Source: Euglena gracilis (lineage: Eukaryota > Euglenida > Euglenophyceae > Euglenales). From it: 64,000 bases of DNA. The notes under the pieces were generated by a model. It was not told the origin of the DNA, searched no databases, and saw nothing but the letters and a program-made list of their open reading frames with translations. The stretch covers positions 63,194,257 through 63,258,256 of the forward strand of contig CP154956.1 of the NCBI GenBank assembly GCA_039621445.1, in the 5' to 3' direction. Below, one piece after another: positions 40,601 through 52,104 of the stretch. Positions within the stretch are counted from its first letter, which is position 1. Each line of letters begins with the position of its first letter. A program made the translations under genes and the position numbers.

Positions 40601-43600
40601 AATGGTTGGTCCGGGGTGGAAGGCACCTTGCGGTTGGACAGAATTCTGGGCAGAGGAAACAGCATTTTAGATTTTTGGGAGCGGACCTAGGCAATGTAAA
40701 TGAAACAGGTGACGGTGTATGACGACACATTCCCGATATCTCTTATGCAGTTGTTCACATCAGAGCCATCGTTCATGTTGCAAATGGAAATAATGCCTTT
40801 GTTGCTATTCCCGTGAGACCGAGCTTCTGTTGATTTATCAAGAAATATAAAAAAAAGAGAAAAATGGCCTGACTTTGGCATGTAAGGTGGGTGACATGAT
40901 GCTGCATAAGGGGAGGTTTGTCACCAACTGAGAACGAGACGACGTGAAGTGGCGTGAGTGTGGCGTGTGTGCGGGGGTTTCCCTGTCCCCCAAACCAGCG
41001 AAAATGCCCCCAAACGGGTATTTTTTTAATTTTTTTTATATTTTGAACCATTCTATTCTATAATTGGCATTTTTGAGACAATTTTTTTTGTTCATTGCAA
41101 AGAAATTTGTTTTTGGACCTATATTTGGACCTCCCGTTGAAAAAGCACTTTCGGCTGAAATTTTCAGCAAAATACAAAAAAACCCAGACCCTCCCTAAAA
41201 ATAAGGTCCCCTTGAGATTTTCAGCAATGGACCAGATTTTCAACAATGAAAAGTTGATCCCTGGGCTTATTTTGGGGGGGAGGGAGGTTATCTTGCCCTT
41301 GCCTGACCTGGTTCAAAAATCACACCGAAAATCATTTTAGATTCCCTTGCTCAAATTCAAACCTTTTGTGTCCAAACTCCAGACACTTGTGTTTAAATGG
41401 GTGAAAAGGGGCAGCAGTGTACCTTTGGATTTCAAGAAGATATATAGCAATTTTTAGAAACACTTAAGAATTAACCTCCCCCACCTTGTTTAAGAACCAG
41501 AAAAGATGCTAAGAACCGGGGGGGGGAGGTTGGTGTGTAAACAAGGGGAAATTTTTGACTGCAAAAAAACATCCGGTGCTTCGCACCGAAATGGGAATTT
41601 TCGCCTTCTTCCAGAGGTTCACTGTTGTACTTACAGCCATTTGGATGCAAAAAGTGAACATATCTCATCAAATCAGGCTCCAGAGGTTTCCAAAATTTAC
41701 AAATTCTCAAGAAATTTCTGATAAAACCACACGCAAAATAAGCCTCCCCAACAAGATGACCTTTAAAAAGATGGGAAAGAACCAGGGTGGTGGTGCTTAG
41801 ACAAAGGTGGTGTTTAGACAAGGGGAGGTAGGTTTATAAAAAAGGATGTTCTTTCTTATTTCATGGTTGTGAGCAGGGAATTTCTTAAGGACCCCCCGGG
41901 GGGGGGTCCAGCCTCCGGCTGGCAAAAAGGCTGCTGGCTGGATTTGAGCTGCTGGCTGGACCCCCCCCCCGGGGGGGTGGGGGGAGGGGGGGGGTCCGGG
42001 GCTGGAGGGGGCTGGGCTGGGCTGGGTCGGTGAAAAACAAAATTTTCTAACACATTTTTGCCATTTTCGACATTTTGGTGGATGGAGCTAGATCAAGGCT
42101 GGGGGCTGTGATGGAGGAAACTGCGGTGAGGGGAAAAAAATGCAGGGATAGGTGAGCTGGGCAGCCCAGTTGGCTGGCCAGCCTGCGGCCGGCTGGCCCG
42201 GCCTCCGGCCGGGCTGGACCCGACTTTATTTCAGTCGACCCCCGGGGGGGGGGCTCCCAGCCCGAATTTGGGCTGCTGGCTGGATTTGAGCTGCTGGCTG
42301 GCTGGACCCCCCCCCGGGGGGTAGGGTACCCTCCGGCTTAAGAAATTCCCTGGTTGTGAGAAATCCAAACGTGACACATACAAAATCTCAGGGCTGACCC
42401 CGCATTGCTATGAACATATTGGCCAGAAGGAACACGCTGGTTGTGTGCTGAACCGGTGAAAATGCACCACCAATCAGAGTGGCAGAAACTAAATGCATTC
42501 ATTTTCTGAATTGTGGTGGCAGGTGAAAGTTACCAACAACTCAGGCAAAATGGTTGGAAATTGCCGAAAGTTGCTGACAATTAAATCAAAATGGTCCAGA
42601 GTTTTAATAATGACCAAATGAATTGAGCTTGGCTTCACCCAACAAGGATCTTGGCGACGATCCCCGGGGGTAAGGCCTTCCGGGGGGCAAAGGCCTTACC
42701 CCACCCCCTGCTGAATTGCGGGCAGAAAAATGACCCTTTCCTGGTCTTGCAGAGCCCTTGAACCTTGAAGCTGGAGTGCCTGCTCAGGAGGTCTGCCCCC
42801 TGAATGTGGTCCATCCTTCCAGGGGGCTCTGCCGTCTGGAGGGGGTGTTAACAACGATGGGTCTTTTTGTTCAAATAACAAAGTACTGTGGTTGCGGCCT
42901 GTTCTTTTTTGCGTCACAGCGGGCAGGCTTCACCTTTGTTGCTGGCCCATTGTTTGGCCGCCTTTTTTAAGAAGTCAAACATACTACAATTCACACCTCT
43001 CCACCTCCCGTCCTGATCTGCACTGACACAAACTGCGGGTGCTCCTCCAGCATGGAGGCCACGGTGCTCTGCAGACCCTCCCCCACGTCGAACAGCGTGT
43101 TGAAGAGGCACCCGTACACACACGACAGGTCCACGCAGCCCTCGGCCAAACCCATCCGGGTCAGCGCTGCCGCATAAGCAGGCCTCTCACGCCACCGTTC
43201 CACCGCTTTACATCATCAATCTCAGAGGTAGTCCATGTCAGGCTTGTGCTTACCGACCGGGGGGGGGGAGGGGGGGATAGGTGCCACAGGGTGCCTGCCC
43301 CCAGCAGGCACCCCCCCGGGGGGTTGGGGTCGGGGGGGGGGACCCAGAAATGTTTCACCAAAAATGACCCTTTTCCGGGCCCCCGGCGCCTTTTGCGCCG
43401 GGGTCGGAGGGGGTGCCTGCCATGGGCAGGCACCCCCAAAAACCCGACCCCCCTGGGGGGGGTCGGATGGGTGCTATGGGGTGCCTGCCCCTAGCAACCC
43501 CCGTGGGGTAGGCACCCGACTAAAATCGAACAGAACCTTGCGGTCCATTAAATTCAGTGTGGAAACCACTCCAACCTGGGAAACAAAAAAGAAACTGATT

Positions 43601-46600
43601 CTCCTCAAGCTTTTTCACCATTCAACTTGCCTAGAACCTCGCAGTGGTTCCCCCACTCCGGAATGTCAATGGGAGCCAGGCAGGTGCTCTTATGACTGTA
43701 CGTTAAAATGTGGCTGAATTGATGTGCTTTTTTTTTTTGAGTTGTTGCATTGAACTGTTGTTTGGGCTAGAAATGGTCCTGAACTTCACATTAAGGCGTC
43801 AAATGCAACAGAAGCTCCGGAAAAATTGCACTGTTCTTTGTGCATAGATTTGCCAGAGTGTGGTTCTTGACAATTTCCTTCAAGTTGGATTGTTTGGCGC
43901 ATGTTCAAAAAATTTACCAAGTGCCCCCCCCCCCCCAATATAAGCAACCAGTTGCTTCCATCTGGGTTTTGGCCCTGGGGGTTGCTTACATTTAGAGGTT
44001 GTTGGATTTTAGAATGTCGATTTTTTGCTGCTAATGGCATTTTAATGAATATTCCTTCACAGCAGTCAGTAGGAGGTTGCTCATATTTGGGGGTTGCTGA
44101 TATTTGGGTGTCAGGCCAAACTCGGCCAAAAGGTTTCTTGTATTTGAGGGGGGTTTTATCCACCAAAGCCAGCTCAGCCCATTTCCACAAACATTATCAT
44201 CCTTGACATGTATGGAGGAACACTGTGTATTCCTTCTTCACAACATCTGAAAAACACATGTCATTCCCTTGAACAATGACAAACTGTTCAGATATTACTG
44301 TTCAGTATTGAGAAAATCAATTATCTCAGAGGCCAGAAAGCCCCTTGTCACTCATAGTAACCCCTCAAGCAACCCGAGAGGTGTCAAGAATTACTGGAAC
44401 CATCGTTTTCACCTTCCCCCCGACCAGTTCTTCCTTGACGACTATTGCCTTACACTTAGACAGCCAAAGTGGCACTTAAGGGTTTCACCAAAGAAACCTC
44501 GGACCGTCTGCAGTCGGGGACCCGGCGCTGCTTGAAACCACCAGTCAGAACGACATGCGCACATCACATGGCACGATCCTGCGCAGCTGCGCACGTAGGG
44601 ACACGCCCTTTCGCACGCAAGTGCGCATGCTTTGAGGGTAAATTTGGGTGGAAGTGCGCGCGACCCGACCCTTCCTGTGTGGCGTGTGCCTCGGTGCTGG
44701 GGCACCCAGAACGAGAGGCGACACTGAGAGAACTAAACTGGCGGGTGTCAGGTTATTGGAACCAACTTTTGGCCCTGCCCCCCTTCCAGGTTATTTGGAC
44801 CCTTTTTTCAGCGTTGCAAAGGAATTTTGCCTGAAAGGGGGCATCTTTTTTTGCCCCCCCCCCGCCAGGTTATTTGGGGGGGTTAACGGGGACATGCAGT
44901 CTTTGCTGCTCACCCCCCCAGTGGCTGCAGGGCTACCAGTCGGCCTCCGAAAAACTTCGGAACACACAACAGGTGACGGGAACACAAGCCCTCCAATGCA
45001 GGGCCACTGCCGGCCCTGCATTGGAGATATTGAGCCGGAGGGACCAACACTCAGCACCTAACCGCGCGCACCTGCGCCTGTGGACATAAGCACTTCGTGC
45101 GCATTTGCGCACGATTGAGGCCTGGATGAGGGACCCTGTGGCCCGGGATGAGAACCCCAGCAGAGATGGGATGCCAACGCAAGTGTCGTGCGCATGTGCG
45201 CGCGTTAATCCCCCCAAAATCTTTTTCTTCGCGGCCCCTATTTTGAAGCCACTGCCAACAAACACGACGCAGGGAGGCCACCATTGTCCCCAGGCACAGC
45301 ACCAGGAGGCTGAGGCCTTGACAATGGACACTGAAGAGGGGCCATTGGTGGCCGGGGTCGAGTGCATGTCGCGCCCAATTGGGGGTCTCTGAGGAAGGAT
45401 CACATGTCTGAAATCGTGCTGTACATGGGGGTCGCTGGGCTCGTATGCCTTTATGGGTAAGAGCGAAGCTTACCACCAGGGAAAAGGGGGGGTCGAACCC
45501 CCCCTTCCCCCCCCCCGTCCCTGGGTAGACCGTGAAAACCGCGGATTATGACCATGACCCTGGCCCGGTTCCCAGATTTTTTTCAGTCGCGAGCGACTGG
45601 ATTTTTAGTTTCCAAATCACCTCCGTTCGACCCGCAACTCCCCGCCAGGCCCAACTTATTCACGCGCGAAGGGGTCCAAACTGGGTAAGATTGGCCTACC
45701 CCCCTCTCATCCGACTCTGCTATTTCGCGGGGGTCCATTCGAAAATATCTCGAGAAAACACACTGGAAGTGCCCCACTGACCAAATGTACCCCTGGAGGC
45801 CCTATATCATGCCCCATTCGCCGTTTTGGCCGCCGACATGCCTGGCCCGTGTTCCGGTGCGCTTTTGTGACCCAAAACGGCCATTTTGGGGTGTTTTTGG
45901 GCCGTTTTTTTTTGGGCCAAAAAATGGTTTTCCCAAAATATCTCGACAATGAAGCAAAATCAAAGAAAATGTCCGGAGAGCAAAAATGAAGCCTTTGGAA
46001 TGCCCTGCCCTGTCCAACCATGCTTTACTTTTCCCCCAACTCTTCGTGTAGCCCGAGTTGCGGCCATTTTCGGCCAATTTTGTCAATTTTGTACAGTTCT
46101 GGCCTTTTTTGACTTAGCAGTTTTCGGTCATTTTTGGGTCAAAAAATCCGAAAAAAATCGAAATTTTTTTGCTCAAAATGATGTTTTTTGGCCTCTCGGA
46201 CCCAGAAAAGCTGTTTTTGAGCTGAAGATGAGCGTTTTTCGACCCGCCAGCGCCACGTTTTGGCCCGAAACCCATGGATTTTGGGTCAAAAACAAATCAA
46301 AAAGGTTGAAAAAAAGTCGAAAAAAAGATTTTTTTTTTTTTAAACAACGTTTTTTGGGCTCCCTGACCCAGAAAAACTGTTTTTGAGCCGAAAGCGAGCG
46401 TTTTTCGACCCCCCCGGCGCATCATCATAAGTAACCTGAAATTTGCAATGCTTGTCTTTTTTGGCCGTCCATTACGTGCAAATCCCATTAAGAGCTCAGC
46501 ACTATTCAAAACCTGGTTAAACCTCATTGAGCTGTACGGTGAGAACATCCCGCACTCTTGGTTCTGAAACAGACCCAAACAGACCCAACCCCTGATTTAT

Positions 46601-49600
46601 TGCGATGACTGACAACTGGTACCGCAATCGGCAGGTCTAATTTTGAGACCCCTGAAAATAACCTCCTCCACAAACCCCGTTTCCGGATTGCACGCAACGT
46701 GAACACTACTCAAAAACGAACTGGCCAAAAAGAGGGCATCCGGGCCCAAATTCAAAAAAGAGGACTTGTCCATGTAAATTCCTTTGGAAACAAGCGCAAG
46801 GCTGCTAAAAAAAGGTCATTATTTCCCGGAGTTTTTGATCCAGCAGAATCATCACTGCGCTCCACAAACAGTGCCCTTGAAGCGAGGGTGATGGCGTCTC
46901 CAGTCCCAAAATGCAGAGCGCCGCTGCATGCAGACACAGCTGCACACACATGCACTCTGCAGGCAGCCCACCTCCAAAACACAGGGCGCTGCAGACCTCT
47001 GTGTGGAAGCGCACTGAAGACTCCGAGGAGGGGTCGCAGCAGGGTTTGAAAAACTACCCCACGGTGGCATACTTTTCGTTCCCAAGTCGTTCGAAGTAGA
47101 GCGCCGGTGCGCATGGTCCTGCGGAGCAAACGATACATCGCCTCCGGATGTAAGCCCTGGGGCACCCCCTTCCAGACGTTAACTTCCGTTCCCTTGAAAA
47201 TCCTCTACTGTTGAAAGACCAGAGGAACTGCCTTCTCCTCGGTGAAGGCAAAACCTCTGCCCGGCATTGACAGCCATGCAATCTGCCCGAGCATGTCACA
47301 ACGGCAAGTTAAATGGGGGCTCGCCCATCACTTTCTAAACCCAACACCCTCCACTTAGGTGGTGCATCTCGCACTAAAGCCTTTTTCTTTGTGGATGTGT
47401 GCAATTGTGCAAATCGACATTCTTTCTTTGTTCAAATCATGGCTGCCATAAATCATTCCAGTGAAATTTGTGTGATCCCCTCTCCTGCTTCATCATGACA
47501 CAATTAGGCCGGGCACATCCTCACTGCTAGTTCGATGGGGACTCACGGCCCTTCCCTCCCCTTCGAACCTTCGGACTTTCCCTTCGCACTAAACAAGCCT
47601 TCACAAAAGCCCCAAACACGCCTTCCTTCCTGCGTCCCTGTCCAGCGACGTGACTGATCCGGGAAACGCCCAAAAACACAAGTGTGGGGTCGGCAAAAGC
47701 AAAAAAAAAGTGCTCCAAAACCAGGGAGCCAGCCAGAGCTGTCAACAACCGGTGAGGAGCACAAAATGGGGGGAGGCGTCACCAGGGTTTTGGCGTTTTT
47801 GTCGGTGCTTTTTCACTTTGGGGGGATAGGTCTGGGTGTCTTCGTGTCATTCCAACCTCAAAAAAGCAGCAAAAAAAAACACTCAATTCCCGGCAGAGCC
47901 GGGGCCAAAAATGATAATCCACTCCACAGGCGCATCTGCCTCGTGTACCAGCATTTTGCACCAACGTGCGTTCAGCATTGGGGCTGGCAGACGTTACAGT
48001 ACGACTTACACAGACTTCCCACGACGCACCGCAACCATCGCCTCACCCTGGCCATGCTCACAGGGCGGAGGCTGCACACCCTCTGTGTGGCAAGAGCCAC
48101 AGATCGTGCGCAGATACGCACACTTGTTGTGTTCAAATGGGCGCATGTGTGTGCGTGGATTGGCCGGAGGCACACTCAGCTGACCCCACTTCAAACCAGC
48201 GACTGGGAGTGTCCTCGTATATCTTGCCAACCGTGCACAGATGCGATCGCCAGCAGGTGCCAGGGTCTGTACCATGGCAGCGACCACACATCTCCTCCGC
48301 CAGTCAGTACATACGGCGTAATCCAACGCTGCAGCATACCACCAGCCCCACCACTGCACGCATGTCCAAATGGCCCCAATCATCTGTACACCCTCTGCCC
48401 TGCAGAACCCAAAGCTCCCAACCCTCCAACCCAACGGCACCTTGCACAACACACCCCACATCCTGCACGTGTGTGGGGACACCGAAACCGGCCGTTTTCA
48501 GAAGTGAAAGCGTTCCTCAGACAGTCACCAACCGGGCGTCCAGCCCCGGCCACTGAAGACCCCTCTTCTGCTGCTTATGTCTGGCCCTCAGCCGCCGAGG
48601 TTTGAAAGCCGAGGCACGAGTGATTTTTTAATTTCACTTTTGCTGGCTGACGTTTCAAACACGAGCCATGACGACCTCTTTAACGTGTCAAAACGTGTCA
48701 ATCGGAAGCACTTCTCAAGGTTCAAATCCCAAGGCACTCCGACCGTGCTTGGGTAACACGTCTGTGGGTCGTGGCTGGCCGGAGTTTCAAACACGGCAAA
48801 CTGAAGCAGTCGGACACGTTCAAAGTTCGCGCGCAGTTGCGCCTAAAACCCTTAAGTGCCACTCTGGCTGTCAAAATTACAAAGGGGTACCAGGTTGTTG
48901 GAACTTTTTTTGCCTTGCCCCCGCCACCAAATAATGCCACAGGGACAAAGGACAAGGGCACGGGGGGCGGTTGTTCACAGAAGGCAATGACGATGACTTG
49001 CGCAGGGACTGGAGGTACTCCACCAGGTCCTGGTTGGTCTCCAGCCACACCGTGGGTGGCATCTTGGAGACGACGTCCTTCCCGGCCCTGGGGGGCCGAT
49101 CCTTGATCTGCACCGGGTAGGCCCGGGCCTTGGGGTACACGTCCCACGCCACGTGGGCAGTGGGGCGGAGCACCTCCCGCAGCTCCACCGGGTCCGTGTG
49201 GAAGATGCCGAACTGCCGCCGCGTGAGCAGCGCCAGCAGGAAGGCGGAGGCAATCCCTTGCCCGCAAGGCGGCCGGGGGGGGGGGGCGGAACGGTGGGGA
49301 GCGGGCGCGTTCGTTGGGGGGGCGGGGGGGGGGGGGCAAGACCGGTTCGTTCCAAACAAGTGCTCGCTGGGGAGTGGAGACTGTCGTGGGATGAGGGATT
49401 CGAATGGAGGTGGTTGCGCCGAGCACATATGGATCACGCCAAGAATGGGATGTTGCAAGCAAGACACAATTGCCAGGGAGTTAACTTGGGATAAACGTAT
49501 CTGGGTGGTGGGGAGGTGCCCCCCCCCCGTGCAGGCAGCATGGAATGGCAAAATCCCTAAAAATCCATTCCGTGGCAGTTTTGGCAACAACTGAGACTTT

Positions 49601-50705
49601 TATTTGCCTGAAAAAATGGTTTCCAGCTAAAATGTTAATAAGGTTGGTGGATTTTGAGAAAACGACCGCAAAAAATGTCGTGAAAAAAACATGTACATTT
49701 CAGGTCCCGAGAGTTTCCACCAAACATGCTTTGAACCCCCGCCCCCAAATTTGACCCCAGTTAAGTTGTGGGGGGGTACATTTGGGGCAGGTGGGGCTGC
49801 TGGGGTCACCCCAACTTGAACAGTGCTATTGCCAAAAAAGACCGTTTTCGGGGGGGTCCCAGCAGCACAAAACACAGGGACAAAGAGAAAAAAACAGCAA
49901 ATTGAAAGCCCAGGCTTTCAATTTTGGCTGCAGGCAGGCTTATGACTCATTTTTTTCTTGTGTAAGACTGGGAAAGAAATTCTCCTTGCATCAAGTGCTG
50001 GGGCCTCCTTGGCCTCATCCGGTCGCCATAGCCACCGCACCGCCTCTCAGGCGGGCACGACCACACCAGCAGGCCTTCCTTGGGCAACACGACATACTGT
50101 GCGATGTATTGCGCAAGAGGAGGATTGCTGGCAGGGAGAATGCAGCACTGTTTGTTTGTGACATCTGAAATGCGCTGTTTGAAATTTCTGAAGCAGAAAA
50201 GGGACAATGACACTAGGACATTTGGGACCGACAAAATGGGTCACCTAAAAACTGCTTTTCTGTGGCACGTAATTGCGAATGTCTTTGTGTGCGGGTGACT
50301 GAACGTGGCGTCTTTTGTGTCACGCAACGGCGAGTTCCTCCCTGGTTGATCCTACAGACCTGGGGCAGCGCCTGCAGCACAGCGCTGGCCCCTTTGCGCA
50401 GCACAGCGGCTGCGGGCAACGCGGGGAGCGGCGGAGGGGGCGACACGGCGGAGGGGGCGGTGGCAGCCGGGGGCAAGTGGCCGCAGCACTGCTTGAGCAG
50501 CTGCAGCCCAAAAAAAAATGCGCAGGGTGGTTTGGGGCATACGGGGGGAGGGGGGCGGACGGACGGGAACGGACGCCGGCCGCTGTCGGCCAACCAGTGC
50601 TGGGCGGGTCCTGCCGGTCAGTGACTGCTGGGAGACGAGGATGAGGAGCAGGCCGGCCACGAAGAGGCTCGCCAGCGCCCACGGCCGGGTCAGAAGGGCG
50701 GCCAT
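37486..50705 (-). CDS. Fucosyltransferase-superfamily glycosyltransferase, eight exons
   Basis: A type II membrane enzyme of the Golgi, by inference, that moves a sugar (fucose in the related GT23/GT37/O-fucosyltransferase families) to a glycan or protein. Exons run 50,705-50,360; 50,164 to about 50,014; about 49,256-48,979; about 47,192-47,132; 43,205-42,997; 40,584-40,450; 39,655-39,463; 37,625-37,486, about 500 codons in all. In order they carry an N-terminal signal anchor, CGGYGDRM, ASAFLLALLTRR, VSVQIRTGG, FLTTDS and VISNSGFSYTAAR, the usual succession of the superfamily fold. Splice phases agree at exon junctions 1-2, 5-6, 6-7 and 7-8. Junctions 2-3, 3-4 and 4-5 are proposals, and 2-3 has no canonical site. 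Introns of up to 3.9 kb are full of repeats. No stop or frameshift is seen in the exons, so the gene is probably functional. Confidence 0.75.
37626..39462 (-). other. Glycosyltransferase intron 7
   Basis: Holds A/T-rich TGGCCAAAAATGG-type words (37,850-38,060), a GTCGTTGGACAAG word (38,312) and GGTGGGTGGGTG text (38,600-38,720). A long open frame at 38,259-39,107 on the minus strand has no motif and is probably chance. Confidence 0.5.
39463..39655 (-). CDS. Glycosyltransferase exon 7
   Basis: After TTTGCAG: RYGKRLFFVKGDITHSDHG, then HRGDRSSQQKAALGFPKVVL and DNLMI, ending at G|GTGTGTGC (phase 1). The segment after TDS normally has this YGKRL..ITHS shape. Confidence 0.7.
40450..40584 (-). CDS. 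Glycosyltransferase exon 6 (TTDS motif)
   Basis: A 12-C tract and CAG precede VSGWSDPMRTSHYVV, NRMWDAVDDWTKHHC, then CDIFLTTDSATHQ, which ends at CAG|GTGTTG. The TTDS segment corresponds to the conserved T/S-D-S motif of the superfamily. The exon is 45 whole codons. Confidence 0.8.
40585..42996 (-). other. Glycosyltransferase intron 5
   Basis: Contains the hAT-like MITE at 41,874-42,352, poly-G text near 41,515 with a CGGTGCTTCGCACCG hairpin, and otherwise A/T-rich sequence with no gene. Intron 6 (39,656-40,449) has no recognisable repeat. Confidence 0.5.
41874..42352. mobile_element. hAT-like MITE (GGCTGG family), target duplication GTTGTGAG
   Basis: A perfect 16-bp inverted repeat, CAGGGAATTTCTTAAG and its complement, is flanked by GTTGTGAG at 41,866-41,873 and 42,353-42,360. 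The interior is GCTGGCTGGATTTGAGC words with C/G runs. It is non-coding. This is the clearest hAT signature in the window. Confidence 0.85.
42997..43205 (-). CDS. Glycosyltransferase exon 5 (QIRTG motif)
   Basis: VERWRERPAYAAALTRMGL, CVDLSCVYGCLFNTLFD, EEHPQFVSVQIRTGGGE. The V-x-V-Q-I-R-T-G segment is the donor-binding arginine motif of fucosyltransferase-like enzymes. Two stop codons just upstream force the acceptor TAAAG at 43,206, and the donor is GAG|GTGTGA. Confidence 0.8.
43206..47131 (-). other. Glycosyltransferase intron 4
   Basis: Holds poly-G text with a GGCGCCTTTTGCGCC hairpin (43,255-43,510), a CpG-rich patch of GTGCGCAC-like palindromes (44,550-45,210), L-family copy 3 (45,428-46,505) and unassigned sequence. 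Several open frames here lie on both strands without motifs. Confidence 0.45.
45428..46505 (+). mobile_element. GAGCTC-ended dispersed element (L family), copy 3
   Basis: GTCGCTGGGCTCG with a facing GGTAAGAGCGAAGC lies at the left and TTAAGAGCTCAGCACTATTC at the right. It contains TCAGTCGCGAGCGACTGG, CAACTCCCCGCC and two tandem CCGGACCCAGAAAA units. It is the same design as copies 1 and 2. Confidence 0.6.
47132..47192 (-). CDS. Glycosyltransferase exon 4 (proposed)
   Basis: GTEVNVWKGVPQGLHPEAMY after acceptor TTTTCAAG. It fits in phase between exons 3 and 5 if the donor is C|GTTTGC. Its position in the fold, between the TVWLETN and RMGLAEG segments, is right, but the exon is short and the proof is weak. 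The frame stays open downstream to 46,752. Confidence 0.4.
47193..48978 (-). other. Glycosyltransferase intron 3 with a stop-poor patch
   Basis: 47,680-48,605 is open in several frames on both strands (the longest on the plus strand, about 300 codons). It is rich in CA and CpG words and shows no domain. Open frames on both strands at once argue for composition rather than coding, but a gene cannot be excluded. Confidence 0.4.
48979..49256 (-). CDS. Glycosyltransferase exon 3
   Basis: IASAFLLALLTRRQFGIFH, DPVELREVLRPTAHVAW, VSKMPPTVWLETNQDLVEYL. The first segment is the helix that normally follows the GDR loop. A C-run lies just upstream of the acceptor GGGCAAG. The donor TCT|GTGAAC at 48,979 is one of two choices. 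Confidence 0.7.
49257..50013 (-). other. Glycosyltransferase intron 2
   Basis: Contains poly-G/poly-C runs near 49,275, 49,320 and 49,515 and GGGGGTACATTTGGGG near 49,770. No gene or named element is seen. Confidence 0.4.
50014..50164 (-). CDS. Glycosyltransferase exon 2 (GGYGDR motif)
   Basis: After acceptor GCATTTCAG the joined codon gives DVTNKQCCILPASNPP, YIAQYVVLPKEGLLVW, then CPPERRCGGYGDRM. The G-x-G-D-R type loop opens the nucleotide-sugar fold in this superfamily. The intron from exon 1 is 195 nt. The donor is not canonical (AG then GCCAAGG, possibly a GC donor). Confidence 0.7.
50360..50705 (-). CDS. Glycosyltransferase exon 1 (signal anchor)
   Basis: MAALLTRPWALASLFVAG then LLLILVSQQ forms a single hydrophobic helix after a short N-terminus, as in Golgi type II enzymes. 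A Pro/Arg/Ala-rich stem follows. The donor G|GTCTGTAGG at 50,360/50,359 is in phase 1. Confidence 0.7.
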
Positions 50706-50969
50706 GGGGCGGGGCCCGGAGCATCAGCCGGGGCCCCCCATCGCCGCCGGGGTGGTCTGCACACGGGTCGGGCAACGGCCCATTGCCATCCACCCCCCGG
50801 CACAGATTCGCAGCCCTGAGTTACCGGGCAACCACAAACAGCGTTGTCGTCTGGTGGACATCCAGGGTCTGAATGGGGCACAGTTCGCAGTGGTTCCTTG
50901 CCAAAGGAGGGAGAATGTCACGGCCCATCATTTTCTATTCTCAGTTTTTTCTGAAACGGCATTGCTTTA

Positions 50970-51366
50970 TCTAACCCCCACCAAATATAAAGCCCCCCCC
51001 GGGGGTTTGGTTTTCGCTGCCCAAAAAGAAAGCCCCCCACCCTCCTGATGGGGAGCCAGACGCTGGTGTCATTCAGGAAAAAGAGAAAAATTCTGGGCGG
51101 ATACACCATTTTTTCCACCAGAACTGCTCCATTTTGGATAAGCATTGCATATTTCTGCGAAAAACAGGAGGTACACAATGAACATTTGGCACAAAAATGG
51201 TATTTGACCACAATTGAAGGCCGCCGAAGGTCATAGAGGCTACCCGAAAAAAAATTGATTTTCTCCCCCAAATAAAAAGCCCCCCCCAAATCCCAAAGCC
51301 CCCCTGAGGATCTTTAAATCCCGTCCCAATATAAAGCCGGGGGGGGGGGCTTTATATTTGGGGGTT
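50970..51366. mobile_element. Poly-C/poly-G element with word AAATATAAAGCC
   Basis: CCAAATATAAAGCCCCCCCC at the left and GGGGCTTTATATTTGGGGG at the right, with CCAAATAAAAAGCCCC inside. There is a CCGCCGAAGG half-hairpin and no gene. Confidence 0.55.
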
Positions 51367-52096
51367 TAGGACTGAAAGAGGCCGATGTTGAAAAGAGACT
51401 TTCAGCTTCACAACTTCTGCCAAAACAGTTGCTTCTTGTTTTGGGGAGAGAACTTGCTCGATATTGTACCGGGCAAACCTACAAGGGAAGTTTTGGAAAG
51501 CTGAACAAAACAGCAGATCCCCCCAAAAATGATCCCCCGGTTCATCGTTTAGACACTCGAAGTCGAGGTCCAGGGGGAGTTTATCAATTGGGGTATTAAT
51601 TGGGCAAATTTTTCTCAGTTATGATTTTCACCAAAAAAATCTTTCAAAAAGCAAAGATGAAGGTGACTGTTTTTGGAATTTTTAGGAATTCTTTAAAAGA
51701 TGGACGCTGTTTGGACATATTTTCTGCACCAATTTCATTCCATTGTGTGATTTTTGCAACATTTCGGCTGATTTTCCTCTTTTTCCCCCTTTGCCTTCAA
51801 GGTTGTCGTGGGGGGGGGAATTTTGGAAGCTGAAATCGGTCCTCAGGGGGGGGGGGTAATATTTGGGGGGTTATTGTTTGGGAGGGGTGTTATATTGTGT
51901 ATGGGGAGTTTATGTGGAATGGTGAGGTTGGTTCATTTGGTCGAGATGTTTTCCAAGAATAATGGGTGGCACACCTTGGAACTGCATTTTGAAAGAAAGC
52001 TGCTAGAACCCATTTCCCCAGGAAACAGATGCTGCCAAAGATAAGAATCCATCAAATTTTGCTCCAAAAATACCAAGAAAGCAACACACAAAATGC
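51367..52096. other. Unassigned interval with a poly-G patch
   Basis: 51,810-51,910 carries GGTAATATTTGGGG, GGTTATTGTTTGGG and GTGTTATATTGTG words like one end of a poly-G element, without a clear partner. The rest is A/T-rich without a gene. Confidence 0.35.
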
Positions 52097-52104
52097 GCTA
52101 CATG

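Noticed and set aside
47682-48605. Longest open frame of the window (about 307 codons, plus strand)
   Set aside because: It starts at a GTG, shows no domain, and other frames on both strands are open over much of the same stretch, which points to a stop-poor composition. It also lies inside an intron of the glycosyltransferase gene.
48700-48760. tRNA-like T-loop GGTTCAAATCC
   Set aside because: No matching acceptor stem, D arm or anticodon arm at the right distances.
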